A DNA stretch of 64,000 nt from Astropecten irregularis (Eukaryota > Echinodermata > Asteroidea > Paxillosida > Astropectinidae). The stretch lies in assembly GCA_963971285.1 (NCBI GenBank), contig OZ020248.1:3162001-3226000 (forward strand), written 5' to 3'. Every line of letters begins with the position of its first letter. The first letter of the stretch is position 1. Position numbers and translations under genes: made by a program. Below are positions 49,429 through 61,400 of this stretch, one piece after another. The notes under the pieces were generated by a model. The model was not told the origin of the DNA, made no database searches, and saw only the letters and a program-made list of their open reading frames with translations.

Positions 49429-52400
49429 CAGCTCTTCTAACCAGAGAATCTACTTCAGATCCGCAGCCAAAAACTTTTATTTTGATACCCGTTATTTTAG
49501 AATGGATTCATGAAATGGAGCCGGAGCCTGAGACGGAGCCTGAGCCTCCGTTTTGTAAACGCCCTATGTTTGTTCCATCGTGAAATTTATTGAGCATTCA
49601 TCTGCTTGTCCTTCCATTTGTTTGTTTAATTTTGGTATCATTCAATTGTTTATTTTCTTTTTAGTTTTGTTGTTGTTTTTCTAGCACAATATGAAGATGA
49701 GTGCAATTTTGTAAATACAGTGGAACATTGCTATATAAACAAACATGGTAGGATCCAGAGAAATGGTTAATTATTGCTGTCGTTCATTACATGTATATCA
49801 ATTTAAACAACATTGTTAGTATGGCATCTCCACTTGTTAGCAGGAGGTCGTGGGTTCGAATCCCAACTGAGCCAGTGCATGAATTTATTTAATGTGCACT
49901 CAACAAGCACCGAGTATGCAGTGCTCACCTACGTCAGTGAAGGACAAGCCTAATTTGCACATTTCTATCTCCCCGATGAAAAATAATTTATATTCATAAT
50001 GTACATTATGTTTTGTACACAAACAATTGGGAGCCAAGGATGGTGTTCGGTGTAGCCACATGTTTGGTATAGCTGTGTTTGTTATAGCAGCGTTCCACTG
50101 TAATTGGAGGTATGCCTTACCAAGCACCACTTTGAGATTCTAACTATGGTTGTCATTTGGTCATCTTAGATCTACTCTACCCACGACCTGCTTCCTGATG
50201 ATCTTCACGATCTACTGACGACCTCAGAGATGCTCCATGAGACTAAGTCCTTCAGTGGATCAGCCACCAGGCTCTTTGGTATCGTGGAGGAATTTGCAAG
50301 CATCAGACCAGTAAGGAAGATGTCTGTCTGTTCTCATCTCTGCATCCGCAGAAGGATGGTCTAATAGACCCTATTCATGGCGCATCCATCTTGTCACCTT
50401 CCTTGTATACCCGTTGGAAAAGATAACACCAATGGGAGACTTTTGGAGCGGGCTGTCGATAGAGGGCAGCCAACTATCGTTCTCCTGAAAACTTTTGGAC
50501 ATGCTTTAAGTACAGCGATTGTCGAAAAACTCTCATAAAGAAGCAGGAAAATTAACTTTTAGCTTCTCATTGCCGCCCACCCAAATTATAATACCAGAAA
50601 ACACAAAGTGAGGTGAAATTCTTATGTTTGGCAAGGAATAATGTGCTCAGGTCTTGCTTGCCAAAGTATGATGGTTGACATCAGCTACCATGATCGTTTG
50701 TAACACGCCCCTTTGATGACCAATCTCCACAGGTTCTGCATTTGTTTGTTCTGGGGAACTCATGTCCTCCCCTGCCACCATAAATCGGACACTGGACAGT
50801 ATGTAACAGGCACTTTCATGCGCTTATTTTACGTCGGTTGTGTTTACGACGAATATTCTTGCACAAAACAACATGACACACGTTTCCCGAGAACGGTGAA
50901 TGGCGCCCTCTTGAGGTTAACAATGGTTACTCAAAAGTCTCCCATTCTAAAAAGGAAACGGGAACCAGACTATTTTGAATCCAAGCCTCGGTTTGATTTC
51001 ACTGCTCTGAATGTAGGATGGATGCACCGTGAATAGCGTCTATAGATGTAATGTTGGGATTCTCTTTGGCTGACATCAGGGATGACCTTTGTAGATGCTC
51101 TTTGTTTGTGAATGACATGCATAGTCAGTAACTGTGTGTAAAATGATACTTTAATCTTTTAGTAATCCACACCAGGGCCCAATTTCATGGAATTATGGCA
51201 AATTTTTGTGCTTACGGTCACTGTTTCACATCAAATATGTTTCATGGAATCTGTAAACAAGACTTTTGGTTAGCGGAAAATTTCTAGGCTAACCGTGATT
51301 TATTCTGCTAACATGCTCTTCAAAAGATTGTGACCGAGTAGGAATAGACAGAAGAAGTTTATCTGCCTGGTTGATATAAAGTAAGTAATTGAGAGTAAGT
51401 AGGGAGGAGAAATACCATGTCAGCACTTGTGGACCATGAGAAGAAGTTTGAAAGATAGTGGCTGTTTGGTAGGTAGCCAATGAAGTTTAGAAATTATAAG
51501 GACGCAGCATCCATGGAGCAGTGAACAGAGAAAATGGGTCTCGCTGTTCACGCTTCAAACCACTCTATACCAACTGAAACACTGAGGTTTGCCCTTTGTT
51601 TGTCTCCTCTCAGGAGAGCTCTGTCCTGACCTTGGTAGCCTTCCGTGCTCAGTCCATCCATCCCACCAAGGTAGACTGGATTCAGAATCTTCAGATGCTC
51701 ATGGATCGATACTTCAAGAATGAGGACAGGACAGCCATCAGGGAAGCCGCTCTCAGAGTCCTGTCGTCAGTTCTCAGCTCTACGAGTCATCTCTACGAGG
51801 TAAGAGTAGAGAGTATTGTCAGTGGACTTGGAGAAGTGCGTTACTGTTTGATGGTAAATAAATGAGATCTGGGTAGACATACGGATAGCATTCTGACAAA
51901 GCACCATGGGACGATTTCACCAAACTCATCGTAACTTACTATAAATCATAGGACTTATGATGCATTCCAGCCCTACATTTGATATGATGGGTTATCCTTT
52001 GTAATTTGAGTTACGATCGATCATAGGTCTTTGTGGAATCGACCACAGAACTAATGCATCTCTTAACCTTTGAAGTTAGAAGGGTCTCCCATTTCGATCC
52101 TAGCAGGATTTTTCTTAAAGATCGTGCTAATTTCTCAGATGACTGTTACTGTATCTCTCTTGATATTTTTGCCCATGAATCTGCATTTCTTTGACAAAAA
52201 CCAAAGTATGATACTACCTTTAAAGATTGAAACTGTCTTCCCATCACCTTCTAGGATGACCTGATTGAGATGGTTGTCCTGCCTCAGCTGAGTCATATCT
52301 CAGAGGATCCAGATCCTATCATCCGTCAGACGGCCGTCCATTTACTGATGGACGTGGCTCAGGTGTGTCAGACCCAACGTTGTGTGGATATATTGGACAC

Positions 52401-55400
52401 TATACAGAAGGTAGGTATCTGTCTCTGGAGAAACACTTTAAGAAAAGTAGGATTCCTGTTTCTGTCGTCGTACATCCAGTTAGTCGTCAGTTTCCATTCA
52501 TCATCATATTTGACTTCATTTAATCTTCTCAAGATCTTTCCAATCACAATCATTGTAATCACCATCATCACATTCGTCTTCTCAACCCCTTCAGCCCGGA
52601 GGTTTTGTGCTTTGCTTGTACCGGCCTCATTATCAGCCACCCTTCAAATAGAGGTCATCTATCCGGGTCATGTGTGCAGGGAGCACACACTTACAGAAGA
52701 GATTACATGGTGTAATCTGATCTTATTTAGTACTTGCACCATGCATATCTTTATTAAGTCTTATTTGAAATAATTAAAGCCAAAGGAGTCTGAAAAGTGC
52801 TTAAAGTTTGTTTTTCACTCACTGCAGGTTGTCATGAGGCCCATGCACACCAAGGCCTGTCCAGGAAGTCTACCCTCAGATCCACAGGACCCATCTAGAA
52901 CCCCTGTACTCCATCAGAGAGTTGCTGAGACTGAGGAGGATCTCTTAGATATCAAGGCAGCCGCCCAGAGCCTCATGGAATTATTCAGGGTCTGTAGAAA
53001 TCAAGGAGCCTTTCTTAAAGCTCGGCTCCAGCTCCGGCTCCGGCTCCGTCCCTGTCATCCAAATGCTGAAAATATAGGTTGTGGTTTTTCATTGAAGCTG
53101 AAGCTCTGTTTTCTTTTTCAAACCAGAGAATCTACTTCCAAACCGCAGCCAAAAGCCTCTGTTTTGATACCCGTTATTTTATAATGGATTCATAAAAATG
53201 GAGCCGGAGCTGGAGCCGAGCTTTTGAGAGAGGCCCCAGGAGTTCAGCTTCGGAGGAATACGTGCAATACCAAATAGTGAGCCACCAAGAGTTTGTAATG
53301 AGTTGGCCAATCAGAAATGAGAATGCACAGGATCTGTCAACCCTTTCCAGACGCGCATTGTGTCTGCAGATTGCATGAATTGTGACAATTGGTAGCGCAT
53401 TATTTGGAAACGCCTGTATTAAGCGTCTTGTTCAAATTTCTTTGTGACAAAAATGATTTATTAATATAGTATATGGGCTATTTTGTTTTGTTGGTGTCAG
53501 TTTGTCTTGTTTTTTAGCTGATATTTAAAGAACTTTGCCATGTTGAGTTTGTGACAAATTGTTCAGCTAGTCTTCAACTCTTGACATGTTTGTTTATAAA
53601 AGTTTGTGTGTTTGTTTTCAACAGTCTAAGCTGTATCGTCTACCTTCTAATAACTGCGTATTGGCCTTTGAGCTGCTAGTCAAGCACATGCAGGCACAGT
53701 ATAAGCACAACTACAACTCACAGACAGCAAGGACCATCCGTGTAATGGTGAGACATGCTTGAGCATTCAGATGCTGTTATTTATTGGCCTTTGATACAAA
53801 ACCAGGCTTGTGACTAGGCGTGGCACTTATTTCGCTACCGCCATTTGAGGCCCATTAAAACGAAATGACAGGATTTGGCCTCACAATGAAAGGCTCCAGC
53901 TTCGCCACGTGTCTCAAGTCCTTCATTTCAGTGCGTTCCGCACTAATGACGTCACACCTTGCACTCACCACACGTTTGCATGACCGGTTGCAATGTTTGT
54001 CTGAGGTTCGGTGCTATTTTTAGCGCTGTTAGGACACAAAATAGTGGTAGCAAAATGAATTCCCAAGCCTAACCTCAAAACCTGAATTCTCCAGACTCAA
54101 GACTATGTTGCTATATCACATGATTCAGGGCAAGCTTTTGCTTGGTTACATAACATATGTTTTGCACCAATGCACTGTTCATAATGGATAAGAATGGCAC
54201 AAAGGAACCAGTCCATTCCAGAGATGGGTATCACTATGCAAAACCTTACCTCAAATCATGTGATATAGCAACAGTCTTTAGTCTGGGAAATTCAAACTGG
54301 GGTGTTTATGTGCAATGAAAGAAATCTGTGTACCAGATACTATTCAGATTTAATTCACAAATGGCTTATTATTCTGAGCTGAAGATGTCTTTTGATTGCT
54401 TCTTCTAGGTCTTTGAGTACCTTCTGATGCTACGATCTGACTCTATGTATCACATTGGTCTACCGGATAAAGATGGCATTGTCAAATACAGCCCTTACGT
54501 CATCTGCGATTACAAGTCAGTAGCATTTCTCTTTAAATTGTCATAATTTCTCACCCATAATGGTATCGATATTAAAGATCAGTGGCCAATTTCACAGCCC
54601 TGCTGAGCACACAAATCTGCTAACCATGAAATTTCTTAAAAACGGGATTAACAACCAAATTTCCATGTGTTGTGTATCACTTGTGATTGTTCTTTGGCTG
54701 TTGTTTGCTGACCATGAATATCAAATGGAATTTTACATGTTGGTTTATTTCATTGAGCAAGACATTTTGTGCTAAGCAATTTCTTTTGTGCTTAACAGCT
54801 CTCTGATGTTTTGGTTTGTTGTTTTGTCATCAGGCTTGAGATGGATATATCTGGTAAGACCTCTCCTGCTTCAGTCTGTGCCTCTCCGCCCCTCACTGAG
54901 AGGTTCTGTAAGACTACCTTCATTCCATTTGCAGATGCCTTCAAGGTCATCACAACATGCTTGAAATATGTGAGTATGATTGTAACTAGCACAACGATTC
55001 AATATGATTATTGTAAATCTCTGGTAGATTTTCATCTGGTTGTTCAGCATGCTCCCAGATGTGGTTAGTGGAAAACAGCAAAGGCAGTTTTGTATTAAGT
55101 TTTGCATCCAATCAGTGGTCTATTTCACCAAACTCATCAATCATAGGACTTATGATGCATTGTAGCCCTACTTAGGATACGATGGGTTTTCCTTCGTGAC
55201 TTAAGTTACGATCACTCGTAGTGCTTTTTGAAATAGACCCAAGCCTCCTAAAGGTGGCCATAGCTCGGGGGCCATCCCATGCCATTTTGTTTTTCAGATT
55301 CCTGCATCCAGGTGATGGCCCTCAGGCTATGGCAGCCTCCACTAAGGCCTAGAGTGATCTCTCTCTAGTCCTACCTTCCTTTTTAGAGCCTGTTTGTTTT

Positions 55401-58400
55401 GCACACAAGATGCTTATCCACGTCCTATGCAGGATAATGGGATCCGGATCAGAAGGATCATGGATCTCGTGCGCGGAATAAACAGGCCCTTTATAGCTCC
55501 CCTCATCCAGGTAACTTGATACAAGACAAAATGTTGCTACGGATGTATGTGATGGCCCCCACTAATGGCAGCCTCCACTATAAAGGCCTCATGTGGATTA
55601 TTCTATAGCTTCGCTAAGCATGTGGATTTGTTAAACTCTGTTTGATTCTTCAGGAGACTGACTGGCAGGTGCTGAACATGGTATCCCAATGTCTGTCCAA
55701 AGCTCTGCAGAATAGAAGTCTAGTCCTAGCATCCAATGCTAATCTGAACTTACTCTGTACAACACTCTGCTCCATGGTGAGTTCAAACAATCTCTCAGTC
55801 AGGGCCCAATTTCATGGAATTTGTTTCCGTAAACAAAAATTGTTCGCTTAAGGTAGCAGATTTCTTTTGCTTACGGTTAGGGTATTTCACGGAAGAGTTG
55901 TCTTTTTGGTAATGGTAAGCAAGGAATTTCTGCAGAGTGCATATGACAGCGTATTAGCAGAAAGTAACGGTTACCCTAGAAATTCTTCGCTATAAACCAA
56001 AAGTCTTGCTTATGGATTCCATGAAATAGATTTCATGCATAGCAGTGGCCATAAGCACAAAAATTTGCCGTAACGGATTCCATGAAATTGGGCCCAGGTC
56101 AAAAGTTGAATGGAGATGGATAGTACAGGGTGAGTCAAAAAAGAAGTTGACCGGGATTGGTATGTTTTTAAAAACAAACAAATGACACTTGGTAAAGCAA
56201 GTGACATTGATCATTGATCAAAATTGATCATTCATAAGAGGAGTAATGTCAATTTTAATAAAGATACTCATTTTGCAAGCTGTCCATGGAATGTTAATGC
56301 TTGACTGAATCTTAAAGGTATAATACATGATTGGTATAAAAGGTCACAGAACAGTTCTCACACTTTTGTCTGATCCAATATGTGCATGAAATAATAAACC
56401 TGTGAAAATGTTGAGCTCAATTAGACATCTGAGTCACTAGAAAATAACGAAAAAAAATTTTATAAAACAAAAACAATGGTTTTGATCTTACCCCGAGATC
56501 AAAACTGTTTTCGGTCTTTGTTTTACTCATTTCTGGATAAATACACCATTTCAGGCAGAAATATTTTAATGTTATGTTTCTACCAGCACCATCTTCATAC
56601 CCTGAAAGTTATACAAAAATCTGTGAACATTTCTGTTTGGATATGTTACCAATCGTTTACAGTACCTTTAACATCTGAGTAAGTAGCAAATATTACTGTA
56701 CATTTGTTTTATCAAAACTGAACAATATTTTCTGTTCGCAGGTTGATGATAGAAACCACATTGGGAGATTGCATCACACACCACAGACGTTCATGAGGGC
56801 CGACTTCTACGTCGGTGTGTACCGGATACTGACTGCACTGGTGCCGTACCACACTCAGCTGGAGCACAGACGACAAGTGAGGGCACCGTTGCAAAAAATT
56901 ACATCATAAATTTAATGCCAGGAGTAAATTGCTGCTTTTCTTTTGAGGATGAACGCTGGTGTAATTAGTCAAGGCTGCACAGAGGTTTCAAAGCTAGTGA
57001 CATTACATGGTGTTTACTTAGATTTGCCACTTGTATGTAAGCTTTTGACGAGGCAATGTTAGTTGTTAATGGAGCTGTTAAGCACAAAAAATTGCTAAGC
57101 AATAAAACAAACCACCATTGAAAATTCCATTTGATATTCATGGTCAGCGAACAACAGTCAAAGAACAATCACCATTGATAGATAACACATGGAAATTTGG
57201 TTGTTAATCCTGTTTTTATTAAGACAGATATTTCATGGTTAGCAAATTATTGTGCTAAGCAGGGCCCTAAAATTGGCCCCAGGACAGAGGTGGACAACGG
57301 TTTGCACTAACTTTACATTGTCTTCTTGGGAGAATGCTTATTCTCCAGGAATTACCGTACACAGAATCATTCACATTATTGAAGTGTCCTTTATTTTGTG
57401 TTGCAGCTTAGCAGGATGTATTACTTAGCAAAAATCATCAGAGAACTAGTGAAATACTGCATACATTATATGGTATTTCAGCTGGTAGCAAATTGATACA
57501 CTTAGCAGTTTATAAGAATGATTTGTGGAGATTAAATGTTGTCACGTTTTTACGTCGTAGTTTGACCTGATCAAATGCTTGGAAGCCGGACTGAAGCTGA
57601 AATGTGCCCAGCAGTGTGTGGACGGCCTGACACTGTGCGTCATGGAGATGCAGGATGCTATGGTCAAGATGCTACAATCGGTCATCTTAGAAATGTCCAA
57701 GATGTCCGCTACTCCTAACATGGCCATACCTGTCCTGGAGTTCCTATCAAGTAAGTCAATGTCCAGATAAGGGGTGTGGAGCGTGGTGGATACAGTGTAG
57801 TGGACATTGGGTAGTGGACATTGGGTAGTGGACATAGGTTGGTGGACAAAGGGTAGTGGACATAGGTTGGTGGACAAAGGGTAGTGGACATGGATAGTGG
57901 GCATAGAGTGGTGGAAATATTGTAGTGGACATATTGTAGTGGACATATTGTAGTGGACATAGGGTAGTGGACATAGGGTAGTGGACATATTGTAGTGGGC
58001 ATAGGGTAGTGGACAAAGGGTAGTGGACATGGATAGTGGGCATAGAGTGGTGGACATATTGTAGTGGACATATTGTAGTGGACATATTGTAGTGGACATA
58101 GGGTGGTGGACATAGGGTAGTGGACATATTGTAGTGGGCATAGGGTAGTGGGCATAGGGTGGTGGACATAGGGTGGTGGACATAGGGTGGTGGACATAGG
58201 GTGGTGGACATTAGTGGACATAGGGTAGTGAACATAGGTTAGTGGACATTGGGTAGTGGACATTGGGTAGTGGACATACATAGGGTATAGTGAACATTGG
58301 CTAGGGAACCTAGGATAGTGGACATTGGGTAGTGGACATTGGGTAGTGGACAGGTTAGTTGACATGATATAATGCTTTTGTTTTATATGAAGTTAACTCA

Positions 58401-61400
58401 GAATGTATTAAATGAAGTTGGTTGTAGCTTATAGTCTGGTGCATTATCTGTGCTCATCTCATTGCAGGTTTGATCTGGTTCCCTCATCTCTATGCCAGCT
58501 TTGTGGAGAATCAGTACATGAGCATCTTTGCCGTGGCTCTGCATTACACAAACCCATTCAAGTGAGTCACGTTCACCCGTCACTTGGTCCGCTTGTTTGT
58601 TTGTTTGTCCTTTAATCGGTCTGATTTTTAAGTTGACCCTAAATTCAAGGATGACTTGCCCTATGCAACGTCATTGCTAGCACTATATCCTTGGTATAAA
58701 CTTGTAGATTGTATTGTCATTGAAAAGTGAACAAAGAAAAAATTTGATGGGAGTGGGATTTGAACCAGTGACCCCTGGAATACAGTACCAGCGCTCATAC
58801 CAACTGAGCTATTCAGCCCTATGTTGGTGGTGTCCCTAATACTAGTCAATTGTCTTTATTCGTTTGGCAGTCAGAAGCCAAGAATCCACTCACATACCAC
58901 TATATCCAAAGGATCGTTGAAGATATGATTTATGGTAGATTATATTGTGGCAAATACTATGAAGCAAAACATGATTGTTCCAGAAATTATTCAAAAGCTT
59001 GTATGATAAGGGATTGGTTTCAGGAAGCCTTACAATCCATCGTAACTCAAATTACGAAGGATAATCCATTGTATCCTACGTAGGACTGCAATGCATCACA
59101 AGTCCTACAAGGGATAGAAAGGTGCGATGAGTTTGGTGAAATTTACCCCAGGTGTAATGACAGTGCTGATTATGCATTTTTCTGTTTGATTATATTATTG
59201 CAGATTTTCTCTGTACGTCGTGTCGCTGGCGCATCACGTCATTGCCATGTGGTTCATCAAATGCCGGCTGGCGTTCAGAAGAGAATTTGTCAACTGCATC
59301 ACAAGGGTAGGTCAACTGTTGGGTCAACAATCTGGCTGTTCTGTGGAATGGCAGAATGTTTTGACAAATTGGGATTGCTTGAAACCACCTGCAGTTTGTG
59401 GGCCTTTCTCAAAGCTCAGCTCAGGCTCCGGCTAAGGCTCTGGCTCTGGCTCCAGCTCAGGCTCCAGCTCAGGCTCCGGCTCCAGCTCAGGCTCCGGCTC
59501 AGGCTCCGACTCATGCTCCGGCTCAGGCTCCGACTCATGCTCCGGCTCAGGCTTTGGCTCAGGCTCAGGCTTCGTCTCTGTATTAATCCATATGCTGACA
59601 ATATGGGTTGTGGTTTTTCATTGAAGCTGGAGCTCTGTTTCCTTTTTCAAGCCAGAGAATTTACAGTCAAAAGCCTCTTCTTTGATACACATAATTTTAG
59701 AATGGATTCACAAAAATGGAGGCGGAGCCGAGCTTTGAGAAAGGCCCCTTTAAGCTTGACATAGATGATAATAACGACATTAAGATGAGAGTTGTAATGG
59801 TGTAATGATGATTCTATTCAAGAATAGACTTCATCCTGTCCTATTTATGTTTTCCCTGTTCAGGGTCTGCGAGCCAGTGCACCCAAGATGTCGCTGGATA
59901 GTCCAGGACGGGTCAAACTCCGAAGAAGCAACAGCTTGACGGAGAAAACAAGCTCGTATGTCAACTCTCACAATTTGCTTCTTTTCATCGGTTTCAGATA
60001 TTAGGTTTTCATCTCTTGCTTTGAATTATATGTAAACGTATTACAATGTGGAGTGCCGTGGCCTAGGTGTCTGGTGTGCCGTACTTAAGGTTTTGTGGTC
60101 AATCTACATATTGTGGGTTCAAATCCAGCCATGGCCTCCTGGTATTTTGGGCATGATGCTTTGTCACATATTGCTCCTCTTCACCCAGGTGTAAATGGGT
60201 ACCTGCGAGGGTAGAGATGGCTTTGTGCTTGATTAGCCTTCGTGCGCTTTACAGCAGCTGGGGCTGTATACTCTCCAGGGAGTTGAGATGGGTTCAGGAA
60301 TGTAAATGGATAGTAATAATACTGCGCTTTTCTAGATACTGTGTGCATAGTAAATGCTCTCTTTAAATAAATGCTCTCGATTTAAATAGCCATAAATAGT
60401 CCCAGCCGTACTATGCTTTGGAATCTGTACATTGCTGTGACGTTTCTAAAGCTGGGCACTTGCAGTAACAACTCTATAGGAGATAGAGAACATTTTATAT
60501 TCTTTTCAGAATCTATGGTCAGTTATTGAAAATAAGATACCGTCATACTGGGTGAATATTCAGTTTTCCAATTTTTTTGTGAATTATTGAAATGATTCAA
60601 CATCCCTTTTGGTTTCATAAAACACACTTTTACCATTCTGTGTTCTCTTATCTAAAAATACAAACGAAGATAATTTGCAATTTGGGACACCACCAACATA
60701 TGGCAGGCTATCTCAGCTGGTAGAGCACCAGTATAGTATTCCAGAGGTCAAAGGTATGAATCCCACTCCAGTCACTTTTGTTTGTTTGTTCACCTTTCAG
60801 TGATTTTTAAAAAATATCTACTTATCAGATTGTCAAATAAAGATGGAGATAAGGAGAAGAAAAAGCAGGAGTCTGAGCAAGCGAGTAATGAGAAACTCAG
60901 TGAGTTACACTCGTTACTCACTGAAGGCTGCCTAGACATGATGGCAAGATACACTTACTCAAACTGCACCACTGTACCTAAGAGGTAAGAAGTATCATCG
61001 CTTGATCTCAAGTTATGAAATGAGTAGCTTGTAGGATTGTATGAGTACTCGGTGAGTGAGAGACACTCGCTGAGTTACACTCGTTACTCACTGAAGGCTG
61101 CCTAGACATGATGGCAAGATACACTTACTCAAACTGCACCACTGTACCTAAGAGGTAAGAAGTATCATCGCTTGATCTCAAGTTATGAAATGAGTAGCTT
61201 GTAGGATTGTATGAGTACTCGGTGAGTGAGAGACACTCGCTGAGTTACACTCGTTACTCACTGAAGGCTGCCTAGACATGATGGCAAGATACACTTACTC
61301 AAACTGCACCACTGTACCTAAGAGGTAAGAAGTATCATCGCTTGATCTCAAGTTATGAAATGAGTAGCTTGTAGGATTGTATGAGTACTCGGTGAGTGAG

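Noticed and set aside
49283..49513. Gly-Ser repeat protein
   Set aside because: Produced by the GGCTCA hexamers of family H copy H1 inside a TSC2 intron.
57542..58365. Three overlapping minus-strand open frames of about 160-216 codons
   Set aside because: They are translations of the 14-bp minisatellite, which lacks stops in every minus frame; peptide is [14 protein letters not shown] repeats.
59186..59764. 192-codon frame running through TSC2 exon 22
   Set aside because: It is in a different frame from the tuberin exon and is opened by the family H hexamer array.
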